A DNA stretch of 64,000 nucleotides, from assembly GCF_000482725.1 (NCBI RefSeq), contig NZ_AXWP01000025.1, positions 1 to 64,000 of the forward strand, in the 5' to 3' direction. Made by a program: the position numbers and the translations under genes. Each line of letters opens with the position of its first letter. The first letter of the stretch is position 1. The notes below the pieces were generated by a model. That model had not been told where the DNA came from. It saw nothing but the letters and a program-made list of their open reading frames with translations, and did not search any database. Of the stretch, positions 1-8,364 are shown piece after piece. This DNA is from Psychromonas arctica DSM 14288. Lineage in GTDB: Bacteria > Pseudomonadota > Gammaproteobacteria > Enterobacterales > Psychromonadaceae.

Positions 1-2
1 CA

Positions 3-329
3 ATACCAACTACCCGCCAACGAGGCAGGGTGAAAAAAACAAAATCTAGAAATTTACTTGAGCGTTTACAAAATTATGAAGATGACGTACTCAGGTTTAT
101 GATCGATAAAGCCGTACCTTTTACTAATAATCAAGGCGAAAATGACTTGAGGATGGCAAAAGTTCAGCAGAAGATCTCGGGCTGCTTCAGGAGCGAATAT
201 GGAGCAGAAATGTTTTTTGGTCTTCGTAGTTACTTATCAAGCTGTAAAAAGCAGGGAGTAAGTGGCTCTACTGCTTTAACGCTATTGTTGAATGGCATGC
301 TACCTAATATTTTTATCCCTGCTGAGTAG
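3..329 (+). CDS. IS66-family transposase (TnpC), C-terminal part, cut by window start
   Basis: The reading frame is open from the first bases of the window and ends at a stop at 327-329, so only the last 108 or so residues are visible. A GTG at 30 is an internal valine, because the frame reads on upstream through an Arg/Gly-rich stretch typical of this protein. The segment FTNNQGENDLRM followed by KVQQKISGCFRS is the conserved C-terminal part of IS66 transposases, around the last acidic catalytic residue. IS66 transposases are DDE enzymes that usually act with TnpA and TnpB, which are not visible here. The stop lies only 7 bp from the end of napF on the opposite strand, and I see no terminal inverted repeat in between. 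The element may therefore be truncated at its 3' end. Family assignment is confident; activity is unknown. Confidence 0.85.
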   Translation: MPTTRQRGRVKKTKSRNLLERLQNYEDDVLRFMIDKAVPFTNNQGENDLRMAKVQQKISGCFRSEYGAEMFFGLRSYLSSCKKQGVSGSTALTLLLNGMLPNIFIPAE

Positions 330-336
330 TTACCTT

Positions 337-819
337 TCATTTATGTTCCTTAATGCTAATGGCGCTGGTTGGACAAGGAGAAAAGCACGCGCCACAGCCA
401 TTACATAGCTCTAAATCAATTTCAGGTACTGCGTTGATCCCAATTTGAAAGCTCAAAGCTTGTTCGGGACAACTTTCGCCACAACTGCGGCAGTAAACGT
501 TTTGGTTTGCTAAACAACTGTCTGCAATCATTGCTTTTTTATGCCAAGGTATTTCTGTTGTTGCGGTAAAAATATCTTCTTGACAAGCATCGGCACATTG
601 TCCGCAAAACGTACATTCGCCGAGTGAAAAATCTATCACTGGGAAACCTGCATCACCTTGCACAATGATTTTTTCAGGACAACTGCTTATACAGTTTTTG
701 CACTGAGTGCAGTTATTTACAAATTGTTGGTTGTCTTCAATCCAGGGCATTAAATTGTTAATCACCAAATCTGATTGTCGACGAAATAAATTACGTTTGT
801 TTATATCAATGTCAGGCAT
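337..819 (-). CDS. napF: NapF, ferredoxin-type protein of periplasmic nitrate reductase maturation
   Basis: This 160-residue cytoplasmic protein carries four iron-sulphur cysteine groups: C37/C40/C43/C47, C69/C72/C75/C79, the wider-spaced C102/C110/C113/C117, and C139/C142/C145/C149. NapF is known to assist assembly of the [4Fe-4S] cluster of the nitrate reductase NapA. The length matches the E. coli protein closely and nothing is missing. Normally napF opens a napFDABC operon. Here its 3' side is taken by an IS66 transposase end, so napDABC must lie elsewhere or be lost. A perfect FNR box at 909-922 and a TATAAT at 878-883 (minus strand) upstream suggest anaerobic induction. Identity is confident; coupling to a nap operon in this genome is inferred. 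Confidence 0.9.
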   Translation of the reverse strand: MPDIDINKRNLFRRQSDLVINNLMPWIEDNQQFVNNCTQCKNCISSCPEKIIVQGDAGFPVIDFSLGECTFCGQCADACQEDIFTATTEIPWHKKAMIADSCLANQNVYCRSCGESCPEQALSFQIGINAVPEIDLELCNGCGACFSPCPTSAISIKEHK

Positions 820-908
820 GGTTAAACTAATTGTTAAATTAATGTGAATGAAATATTCAACTAACTTTAGCAGAAGTATTATAAAAAAAGAGGTTATCTG
901 AAGTGTGT

Positions 909-922
909 TTGATATGGATCAA
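909..922 (-). promoter_or_regulatory. FNR box upstream of napF
   Basis: TTGAT-N4-ATCAA is a perfect match to the FNR consensus. On the minus strand it is followed by TATAAT at 883-878, which would place the box about 44 bp before the transcription start, close to the class II activator position. This predicts oxygen-repressed, FNR-activated transcription of napF. The site is palindromic, so it could also act in the other direction, but the only gene within reach is napF. Confidence 0.75.
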
Positions 923-985
923 GAGATTTATGAAGGTTTGAGACATCCCCCGCAAAAAGCGGAGAATATTTAATCAAGTCAAGAA

Positions 986-1963
986 CTAACCGCCTATTGA
1001 AGCTAAGTGTGGAGTGCCTCCTGAAAGTCCTAAATCAAGAAAATGTGATGATTTTTTCAGTTGTAAAGCTGCAACGATGGTCTCTTTCAGTTGCTCCTTG
1101 TCATCACTATTTTGTAACAAATGACGAAGGTCAACTCCCTCTTCGCCAAACAAACATAAATGTAATCGGCCAACAGATGACACGCGTAAACGGTTACAAT
1201 TATCACAAAAATCTTTGCTATAGGGCATGATCAACCCTATTTCACCCTTATAATCTGGATGAGTAAAAACTTCTGCTGGACCATCGTTTGCGTAGCGAAT
1301 TTTTTGTATCCATTGTTGGCTTAATAAGGCCTCTTTAATACTTTGACCGGATAAATGATAACGATTAAAAAACTCAGTATTATCTTCGGTCTGCATTAAT
1401 TCAATGAAGCGCAGTTGAATCGGCTGATCTTTGATCCACTCTATGAAGGTGTTGAGATCGGTATCATTCAAGCCTTTCATCAAAACACTATTTACTTTAA
1501 CTTGCTTAAACCCAGCGCCTGCACAAGCTTCAACCCCTTCCATGACTTTATGAAAGATATTTTTACCGGTAATAAGATTAAACGTATTCGCATCAAGACT
1601 ATCCACACTCACGTTGATCGCACTTAGGCCGGCTTCAAACCATTCCACTGCATGTTTACTTAAATTAAAACCGTTAGTAGTGGTGGCTACTTTTTTGATC
1701 CCATCGGTATTAGCCACTTGCTTGATAATGTTAGCAAAATCTTTACGCAAACTTGGCTCTCCACCGGTAATTCTTACTTTGGTAGTGCCTAGTTCTGCAA
1801 AGGCATTGATTAAGTTTTTAATTTCACCTTCTGATAAAAATTGTTTTTGATGGGTTCGTTGGTAGCCATCGGGCAAACAATAATTACATTTAAAATTACA
1901 TTCATCGGTGATCGACAACCGTAAATATTCAAATTTACGGTGGTATTTATCTATTAATTGCAT
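986..1963 (-). CDS. moaA: GTP 3',8-cyclase MoaA (molybdenum cofactor synthesis, first step)
   Basis: A radical SAM enzyme that converts GTP to 3',8-cyclo-GTP, the first committed step to molybdopterin. The N-terminal CxxxCxxC (C22, C26, C29) binds the SAM cluster. A second cluster is supplied by the later CDNC plus a downstream cysteine that bind substrate GTP, and the protein ends in Gly-Gly, the C-terminal tail needed for activity in the family. I start at the ATG at 1963, because AAGGA lies just upstream and the N-terminus then aligns with known MoaA. An in-frame start 12 codons earlier falls inside the structured leader. The product is 325 residues. Moco is needed by periplasmic nitrate reductase, which fits the neighbouring napF. 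The leader looks like a Moco riboswitch. Confidence 0.95.
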   Translation of the reverse strand: MQLIDKYHRKFEYLRLSITDECNFKCNYCLPDGYQRTHQKQFLSEGEIKNLINAFAELGTTKVRITGGEPSLRKDFANIIKQVANTDGIKKVATTTNGFNLSKHAVEWFEAGLSAINVSVDSLDANTFNLITGKNIFHKVMEGVEACAGAGFKQVKVNSVLMKGLNDTDLNTFIEWIKDQPIQLRFIELMQTEDNTEFFNRYHLSGQSIKEALLSQQWIQKIRYANDGPAEVFTHPDYKGEIGLIMPYSKDFCDNCNRLRVSSVGRLHLCLFGEEGVDLRHLLQNSDDKEQLKETIVAALQLKKSSHFLDLGLSGGTPHLASIGG

Positions 1964-2098
1964 GGTCAGTTCCTTTCCAAACACGGGAGGCAAACCCATT
2001 TCTAAGTTTACCCTTCTTAACCATTTATGGGTTAAGCGGCTTGCCTCACATATTTACCAAAAGTTATGGTAAACTTAGTGAAACAAGCTCGGAGCTAA
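1964..2098 (-). promoter_or_regulatory. structured moaA leader, probable Moco riboswitch
   Basis: The leader of moaA folds strongly. GAGGCAA (minus, near 2047) pairs with TTGCCTC next to the ribosome-binding site (near 1986). Between them CTTAACC/GGTTAAG forms a 7-bp hairpin (2014-2034). Upstream, TTTACCA/TGGTAAA forms another stem. An 11-base stretch at 2068-2078 is perfectly complementary to 2002-2012, offering a mutually exclusive pairing. Moco RNA motifs are known in front of moaA in gammaproteobacteria, and a switch that hides the SD fits this design. Identification is from layout and recalled motif shape, not from a covariance search. Confidence 0.6.
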
Positions 2099-2171
2099 AT
2101 TAAATAAGATGACATCACCCTCCCTATCAAGGAGACTCTATCAACTCGTTACCTATTATTCTTAACTATGT

Positions 2172-3863
2172 ATGAAGATTAATCTACTATTTCATTCACT
2201 TTCTATCACAAGAGTGATTTCAACATTCTCTGTACTGCTACTTATTATAGCAGGAACGCATACGCTGATTTTTATTACAACGTCTCACAGCCAAGCGAAT
2301 AACAAAGAAGCTATCACTAATCTGGTGAAGCTTAAACACAAAGCTATTCAATTTCTACATGCAGATTCATTGGACCGCGATTTAATCCACCGTTCTCTTA
2401 ATAGTTTTTCCCCTTTATTAGCGAATAAACTATTGGAGAATAAGTATTTTGATGTCAATGCGATTCATTTTTCGAACATTAACCTACGTGCAGAGCTAGT
2501 TACTCTACAACACCAGTTATATCAACTTTCAGAGCAAGAATTGCATGCTCAGTTAAACAATGTTGTTGAAAACGCAGAGCTTACTATTCATCAATATCAG
2601 CAACTGCTAGAAAAAGAATCATCGGTTATTTTAGTCTCAGAAATCGTTGTTTTCTTGCTTATTTCATTAAGTGCCCTATTCCTACTTATTTATTGCCGAC
2701 GTTACATCGTTGCGCCAATTAACCAGCTAGAAGCTAATGTTAACTCGATATCAAACCATCACTTTAATGTCGAATTCTCTGATCATGATAATGAAATTGG
2801 TGCGCTTTCAACCGGCCTTCAAAGTATGTCAGCAGAACTTGAATCTTTGATTAACGCGATGCAGAAAAAAGTATTTGATAAAAAAACAGAATTAGAAAAA
2901 GCCAATGAAACGATTCAATTCTTGTTCACTATTTCGCAGCAACTTAGTACCGTTAAGCTAACCCACTCGATTATTCGTGATGCCTTAAATGCACTCGCTA
3001 AACAAACCAACTTAACGAAGTTATGTTTGGAGTTAGTGAATGGAATTGAAATTGACAGCGATATTGGGTGTGCCACAGAAACAGGTAATAATAAACGTAT
3101 TCCTATCAATATTAACGGTAGCCCATACGGTTATTTAAACTATATTAATGGCATTAACGACAGTGAAGATAACTCCATCATTAATAGTTTCAGTAGTTTA
3201 CTTGCTCGCGCCTTGTACCAAGAAGAATACAGTTTACAAGAACAAAAACTATTATTAGTCGAAGAGCGTGGTGTTATTGCACGAGAATTGCACGACTCTA
3301 TTGCGCAAGCTCTATCTTTCCTGAAAATTCAATGTACTGTTTTACGTCGACAATTAGAGGCCAGCGCTGACAAAGAGAATCAAGGTGCAAAAACATCTGT
3401 TAACAATATCGAAGAGGCAGTAACGGAAGCCTATGTTCAGTTGCGTTCATTACTCTCTACTTTCCGCTTAAACATTGGCGTGTCTGACTTTAAAGAAGCC
3501 GTCGTTATAATGATTTCACAACTACAAAAACAAACGACCGCCAAGATCAAGATGGGAAAATTCGATTCTAATTTCCAAACTCACGCGAATCAACACATCC
3601 ATATGCTACAGATAGTCAGGGAAGCGATGATCAATGCAATGAAACATGCTGATTGTAATAACATTGTGATCAACTGTGTGGCTGAAGAAAAGCAAGTCGT
3701 TATTACCGTGCGCGATGATGGCATTGGTATTGAAGATAAACCGGGTAAAAATAATCACTACGGTATTGAAATAATGAATCAACGTGCAGAAGAACTTAAT
3801 GCTGTTTTACAAATAAAAAACCTAACGATTGGCACCGAAGTCAAACTTACCTTCAAAATTTGA
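2172..3863 (+). CDS. narQ: NarQ-type sensor histidine kinase, nitrate P-box degenerate
   Basis: A membrane sensor kinase of 563 residues with NarQ architecture: TM1 about 13-36, a periplasmic four-helix domain, TM2 about 153-175, HAMP 176-228, a signalling/GAF-like central region, a HisKA_3 domain with the phospho-His at 374 (ARELHDS), and a HATPase domain with REAMINAMKHA and DDGIGIE. It should phosphorylate the adjacent NarP. The periplasmic P-box that binds nitrate in NarX/NarQ (GSLRMQSYRL in E. coli) is replaced by KLKHKAIQFL, so the nitrate-contacting arginine is not conserved. Ligand specificity is therefore uncertain. The start lacks a good ribosome-binding site, but an in-frame stop at 2163 leaves no upstream alternative. 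The gene diverges from moaA. Confidence 0.8.
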   Translation: MKINLLFHSLSITRVISTFSVLLLIIAGTHTLIFITTSHSQANNKEAITNLVKLKHKAIQFLHADSLDRDLIHRSLNSFSPLLANKLLENKYFDVNAIHFSNINLRAELVTLQHQLYQLSEQELHAQLNNVVENAELTIHQYQQLLEKESSVILVSEIVVFLLISLSALFLLIYCRRYIVAPINQLEANVNSISNHHFNVEFSDHDNEIGALSTGLQSMSAELESLINAMQKKVFDKKTELEKANETIQFLFTISQQLSTVKLTHSIIRDALNALAKQTNLTKLCLELVNGIEIDSDIGCATETGNNKRIPININGSPYGYLNYINGINDSEDNSIINSFSSLLARALYQEEYSLQEQKLLLVEERGVIARELHDSIAQALSFLKIQCTVLRRQLEASADKENQGAKTSVNNIEEAVTEAYVQLRSLLSTFRLNIGVSDFKEAVVIMISQLQKQTTAKIKMGKFDSNFQTHANQHIHMLQIVREAMINAMKHADCNNIVINCVAEEKQVVITVRDDGIGIEDKPGKNNHYGIEIMNQRAEELNAVLQIKNLTIGTEVKLTFKI

Positions 3864-4161
3864 GCAAATATTTACAATTGTTTATACCTATGATTATAAA
3901 TCACTTATAATTCACATACCTGTTCTTAACCAAGGTATATGATTAATGCTCAGGTTCAAGTGTTTAAGCAAATAATCATAGACAGACTTAATGTAAAAAC
4001 TCAGGTTCAATACCTGCTTGTTTTATATTGTGTATAGGCATTTATGACTCGCAAATAATTTTTTTTCATTTTGATTGATAACAGTTATACCCCCACTCAC
4101 CGTTTACATTTATACTTATGAGCAATTGTAAGTTAATCATGACCAATTAAAGGAATCACAA
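3864..4161. other. intergenic, narQ to narP
   Basis: About 300 bp without a credible gene. It contains an 11-bp direct repeat CTCAGGTTCAA at 3949-3959 and 4000-4010. The gap suggests narP may have its own promoter rather than depending on narQ read-through. AAAGGA lies just before the narP start. Confidence 0.5.
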
Positions 4162-4797
4162 ATGAACAATGTATCTACAGTTATTGTTGTTGATGACCAC
4201 CCACTTATGCGCAAAGGCATCACTCAACTACTCAGTATTGACCCAAATTTTGTGGTAATTGATGAAGCAACAAACGGAATTGAAGCCGTCAGTATGGTCA
4301 AAAAACAACATCCCGATATGGTGTTATTAGATCTAAACATGAAGGCTGTGTCTGGTTTAGAAACACTTAAAGCATTACGTAATGATGGCATCACCAGTAA
4401 AATTGTCATGCTTACTGTTTCTGATGCTAAACAAGATGTTATTTCGTTAATTAATCATGGTGCTGATGGCTATCTTTTAAAAGATACCGACCCTGAACGT
4501 TTACTTGAGAATTTATACGATATTAAACAAGGTAAATTAGTAGTCAGTGACGATTTACGCCCTTACCTAGATTGCTTGGATCAAGAAAACAACATTCGAG
4601 ACAAACTTTCTTCGCTTACGCGCCGAGAGAGCCAAATAATGCAAGAAATTTCACGTGGCTTAAGTAACAAAGAAATTTCAGAAAACCTGAATATTTCAGA
4701 AGGTACGGTTAAAGTTCATGTTAAAAGTTTGCTTAAAAAACTAGGCATTAAATCACGTGTTGAAGCAGCGGTATTATTCTTAGAACAACCTAAGTAA
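4162..4797 (+). CDS. narP: NarP-type response regulator
   Basis: A 211-residue response regulator of the NarL/FixJ family. The receiver domain (about 5-120) has the acidic pair D11/D12, the phospho-acceptor D57 (VLLDLNM) and the conserved Lys in LLKDTD. The C-terminal LuxR-type helix-turn-helix (about 147-205) contains LTRRE and the recognition segment ISEGTVKVHV. NarP controls nap, nrf and related genes in response to nitrate and nitrite. Its position 300 bp after the NarQ-like kinase makes that kinase its likely partner. Length and sequence fit NarP better than NarL. Start supported by AAAGGA 8 bp upstream. Confidence 0.88.
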   Translation: MNNVSTVIVVDDHPLMRKGITQLLSIDPNFVVIDEATNGIEAVSMVKKQHPDMVLLDLNMKAVSGLETLKALRNDGITSKIVMLTVSDAKQDVISLINHGADGYLLKDTDPERLLENLYDIKQGKLVVSDDLRPYLDCLDQENNIRDKLSSLTRRESQIMQEISRGLSNKEISENLNISEGTVKVHVKSLLKKLGIKSRVEAAVLFLEQPK

Positions 4798-4871
4798 CCC
4801 CTTTGCATCAGAGCTTATAAGCTCAATATAACGTGAAAAAATGACTCCTTTGTTATAATTCCCAGCTAAAT

Positions 4872-4916
4872 AACCTTTATTTTGGTAGACTCCCGAAATA
4901 AAGGTTTTTTGTTTTT
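4872..4916 (+). terminator. rho-independent terminator after narP
   Basis: An 11-bp stem (4872-4882 with 4896-4906) is followed by a T-rich run. It lies inside what would be an N-terminal extension of dinG, which argues for the later dinG start at 4969. Confidence 0.85.
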
Positions 4917-4968
4917 AATTGCCATTTATTTTTGTTTATTCATTGCGCCGAGAAGACTACCTATATTT

Positions 4969-7026
4969 ATGCTTTCAGACTCACTAAAAAAAGAAATTAG
5001 AGCTAATTATGAACTCATAACAAAAGCCCTGCCGCAATTTAAAGCACGTAAAGCTCAAAACTATTTAGTGGCTGAAATCGCTAAAGTGCTAGCAGGTAAC
5101 TATGATAAGTCACGACGTATTTTAGTGGCTGAAGCCGGCACTGGAATAGGTAAGTCTTTAGCTTACATATTGGCAGGGTTACCGGTGGCCTTAAGGCTGA
5201 ATAAGAAACTAGTTATCTCTACTGCAACGGTTACCTTACAAGAACAATTAATCAGTAAAGATTTACCGTTTTTTCTACGCCACAGTGATTTTAAATTTAC
5301 CTTCACTTTAGCAAAGGGTCGACAACGCTACTGTTGCGAACATAAGCTACTCAACCAACAACAAGATGAGTCTCAACAAACACTCCTGTTTACTGAAAAA
5401 CCGCAACCGGGTGATAGTGAATTATTAAGCAAAATGCGTAACGCATATTTAGATGGTAAATGGAATGGGGATCAAGATAGCTGGGCAACACCTATCCCTC
5501 GTCGTATTTGGCAACAAATCGTGTCCGATAAACACAGCTGTAAAAAAGCCTTATCAAATCACCGACAATGCCCATTTCATCGAGCACGGGACAATATCAA
5601 TAAAGCCGATGTAATTGTGGTTAACCACGCTTTGTTACTAGCAGACTTGGAATTAGGAGGAGGCGTTATTTTACCTGAGCCCGATGCCTGTTTCTATGTA
5701 CTTGATGAAGCTCATCATTTACCCAAAATATCACGCGACTTTTCCAGCGCAAGCGTGAATATCAAAACGAGTCAAGATTGGCTAAAAAAAATCAAGCAAG
5801 TCAGCACACATATTAATCGTGTTGTGCATCGCCAAACGACCATTACCCCCGGCCTAACTATGTTAGAAAGTGCTAATGAAATGGTTAATGATTTACAAGC
5901 AATTGAACTATATTTTCGTCATAATCCGCTTAATTACAATAAGTCTAATCAATATCGTTTTCCAATGGGTGAAGTCCCTGAAGGTATTGTGAATGCACTG
6001 ATTAATTTAAAAGAAGAGACCAAAAAGTGTTTAAGTGCAGTCAATAAACTCTCTACCATCACATCCGAAGAGCTGAAAGACGCTAATATAAAATTATCCG
6101 ATGCAGAACCTATTTTGATTGAAACAGGTTTCTATATTCAACGTTTAGAGAACTTGCTTGCGCTGTGGAAAATGCTATTAAAAGATCGAGCGACGCATCA
6201 AGCCCCCATTGCAGCATGGGTAAACAATGAAAATGATGGGTTTACCCTTTGCGCAAGTCCACTTGAAGTCGGTGGTTTGTTAGAATATATGCTCTGGTCT
6301 CAAGCGGCAGGTATTATTTTATGCTCCGCGACATTAACGTCATTAAACAGTTTTGATTATTTTATGCGTCAATCTGGTTTGAAAAATAATGATGGTACAC
6401 AATACCTACGTCTTAAGTCTCCATTCGATTATCCTGCGATCCCTCTCAATATTGCCAATATGAAAAAGGATCCCACTGAATCTGGTTTTGATAACGAATT
6501 AATCGATAACATTGCGCAACGTATACAAGAAAAACAAGCTAATTTAGTCTTATTCGCTTCTTATTGGCAAATGAACTTAGTGGCGGATAAGTTACGCCGA
6601 AAATTTCCTAAAGCGTTATTAGTACAGGGTGAAACGTCTCGCACAAAAATGATCAGCAGCCATAAAAAGAACTGCGATCAGGGATTGACCAGTATCCTAT
6701 TTGGTACAGGCAGTTTGGCAGAGGGTTTAGACTTGCCAGGGCATTACCTGACCAATTTAATCATTACCAAGCTACCCTTTGCAGTACCAGACTCACCCGT
6801 TGAAGAGGCGCATGCAGAATGGATCACGTCAAAAGGAGGCAATCCATTTATGCAAATCACCATACCAGAGGCCAGTAAAAAATTGATACAATCCTGTGGG
6901 CGTTTAATTCGTAAAGAAACAGACACAGGACAAATTACCTTATTAGATAAACGCGTAATAACCAAACGTTATGGCAAAAGTTTAATTGATGCCCTTCCCC
7001 CTTTTGCTTTAAATGTAGAGAAATAA
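4969..7026 (+). CDS. dinG: ATP-dependent DNA helicase DinG (XPD-like, Fe-S)
   Basis: A 5'-3' superfamily 2 helicase of 685 residues that unwinds R-loops, D-loops and forked DNA. Walker A is AEAGTGIGKS (54-63), the Walker B motif is DEAH, and motif VI is near QSCGRLIRKE. The ATG at 4969 is chosen because the open frame upstream runs through the narP terminator and because the N-terminus then matches E. coli DinG. The Fe-S region is odd. E. coli has SCLNRNC then ECPFF; here it is SCKKALS then QCPFH, so the middle cysteine is Ser196 with one residue deleted. The first cysteine is doubled (C122, C123), giving an altered ligand set. The frame is otherwise intact and yfcA follows directly. Confidence 0.92.
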   Translation: MLSDSLKKEIRANYELITKALPQFKARKAQNYLVAEIAKVLAGNYDKSRRILVAEAGTGIGKSLAYILAGLPVALRLNKKLVISTATVTLQEQLISKDLPFFLRHSDFKFTFTLAKGRQRYCCEHKLLNQQQDESQQTLLFTEKPQPGDSELLSKMRNAYLDGKWNGDQDSWATPIPRRIWQQIVSDKHSCKKALSNHRQCPFHRARDNINKADVIVVNHALLLADLELGGGVILPEPDACFYVLDEAHHLPKISRDFSSASVNIKTSQDWLKKIKQVSTHINRVVHRQTTITPGLTMLESANEMVNDLQAIELYFRHNPLNYNKSNQYRFPMGEVPEGIVNALINLKEETKKCLSAVNKLSTITSEELKDANIKLSDAEPILIETGFYIQRLENLLALWKMLLKDRATHQAPIAAWVNNENDGFTLCASPLEVGGLLEYMLWSQAAGIILCSATLTSLNSFDYFMRQSGLKNNDGTQYLRLKSPFDYPAIPLNIANMKKDPTESGFDNELIDNIAQRIQEKQANLVLFASYWQMNLVADKLRRKFPKALLVQGETSRTKMISSHKKNCDQGLTSILFGTGSLAEGLDLPGHYLTNLIITKLPFAVPDSPVEEAHAEWITSKGGNPFMQITIPEASKKLIQSCGRLIRKETDTGQITLLDKRVITKRYGKSLIDALPPFALNVEK

Positions 7027-7027
7027 A

Positions 7028-7810
7028 ATGACAGAGTTTGTATTAGATCCCAATAGCTGGGTGCTATTGGCATTAGTTGGTTTGATAGCCGGCTTTATCG
7101 ATGCAGTAGTAGGCGGAGGCGGTATGCTCACTGTACCGACATTATTGAGTGTTGGTTTACCACCCCACCTGACGTTAGGAACTAATAAATTATCTGCATG
7201 TTTTGCCTCTGGTACGGCGGCCTATACCTATTTCCGTAAAGAACTTTTTAATCCCGAATTTTGGAAACATACCTTTTATAGTACGTTAATTGGCGCCATG
7301 TTTGGGACCATTTTAGTAAACTATATTTCCACGGAGTTTCTGAATAAATTCTTGCCTTTAGTGATTTTAACAGTCGCTATTTATACTTTATTTAGCCGAG
7401 TAAAAGAAATTGATAATGCAACGCTTCCTGAAAACACTCCTTTATTAAGAATTATTCAGCGTATTCAAGGCTTTGTTTTAGGTTTTTATGATGGTGTTTC
7501 TGGCCCTGGCACGGGGGCATTTTGGGTTATCTCTAATATGCACTTATACCGTCTGAATATTCTATTATCCAGTGGTTTAGCTAAAGCAATGAACTTCACT
7601 AGTAATTTTGTTTCCTTATTAACCTTCATCTATTTTGGTCAAGTTGACTGGTTTATCGGATTAACAATGGGTGCTTGCTTAATGCTAGGTGCTTTTATCG
7701 GTGCACATTCAGCCATTTATTTTGGTGCAAAATTTATCCGCCCTGTCTTTATTATCATTGTGCTAATTATGGCAATTAACCTTGGGTATAACGCATGGTT
7801 CAGTCAGTAG
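7028..7810 (+). CDS. yfcA: TSUP (TauE/SafE) family membrane protein, YfcA-like
   Basis: A 260-residue polytopic inner-membrane protein with about eight hydrophobic segments and the two family half-repeats. These are visible as a glycine-rich DAVVGGGGML near residue 26 and FYDGVSGPGTGAFW near 152. TSUP proteins move sulphur compounds or organic anions; the substrate of YfcA is not firmly established. The start ATG lies 1 bp after the dinG stop, so the two are probably cotranscribed, and the 3' end overlaps priC by 16 bp. Family call is confident, substrate unknown. Confidence 0.88.
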   Translation: MTEFVLDPNSWVLLALVGLIAGFIDAVVGGGGMLTVPTLLSVGLPPHLTLGTNKLSACFASGTAAYTYFRKELFNPEFWKHTFYSTLIGAMFGTILVNYISTEFLNKFLPLVILTVAIYTLFSRVKEIDNATLPENTPLLRIIQRIQGFVLGFYDGVSGPGTGAFWVISNMHLYRLNILLSSGLAKAMNFTSNFVSLLTFIYFGQVDWFIGLTMGACLMLGAFIGAHSAIYFGAKFIRPVFIIIVLIMAINLGYNAWFSQ

Positions 7811-8364
7811 ATTTAAAGCACTTAAGCGCCTTATCCGAACAACTTGCAACGCTTAGTTTACGTTGTCGAGAGTGGGATAATAAAATTACTTTATCGGAAA
7901 ATAAGTCATTTCGTTTTGAAGTACATTTATTTAATACGAGTAGCTTAACCTTGTCTGGTTACTGTCAACAAATCCAGACGACCTTTGAACATTTAAAACA
8001 CGTTATTACTAAAGAGATGGGTAATACAATCATCAATTATGAATGTGAAAAGTTCATCAATCAATTTTCAGCTTTATTGAATATCGTGAATCAGTTGGAT
8101 GCGGGTAAAGCTGAAGGTTTATATAAACGCTATTCAACACAACAAGAAAAAGTATATCAACAGTTGCAACGTCAATATCAATATGAAAAAAGACTATTGG
8201 CGATGATTAATGAAGAAAATAGCCTTTACCAACAAGCAAACACTGCCAATAATAAAGAAATTCATAAATCACGAGTGAGTGCACTCAAAGAACGTTATCA
8301 AAAGTGTAACGAGTTTACGCAAGCATTAGAATTTAAGATGGAAGCTTTAGACAATGACGAATAG
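7795..8364 (+). CDS. priC: primosomal replication protein PriC
   Basis: A 189-residue, mostly helical basic protein. The N-terminal part (LSEQLATLSLRC, then F-x-VHLFNTSS) aligns with PriC, which binds SSB and ssDNA and helps reload DnaB at stalled forks. The C-terminal half is coiled-coil like, with many Gln, Lys and Tyr. It overlaps yfcA by 16 bp and the next gene by 11 bp, indicating translational coupling. E. coli also pairs priC with ybaM (rsmS), which supports the call. PriC proteins are poorly conserved, so this rests on pattern plus synteny. Confidence 0.8.
   Translation: MVQSVDLKHLSALSEQLATLSLRCREWDNKITLSENKSFRFEVHLFNTSSLTLSGYCQQIQTTFEHLKHVITKEMGNTIINYECEKFINQFSALLNIVNQLDAGKAEGLYKRYSTQQEKVYQQLQRQYQYEKRLLAMINEENSLYQQANTANNKEIHKSRVSALKERYQKCNEFTQALEFKMEALDNDE

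Noticed and set aside
951-968. CCGC/GCGG hairpin as moaA terminator
   Set aside because: Only a 4-bp stem with no T tract on the minus strand; too weak to call.
986-1999. moaA start at 1999
   Set aside because: Twelve extra codons would overlap the structured leader and lack homology; ATG 1963 has a proper SD.
4882-4968. N-terminal extension of dinG
   Set aside because: It spans the narP terminator and has no homology to DinG; the ATG at 4969 fits relatives.
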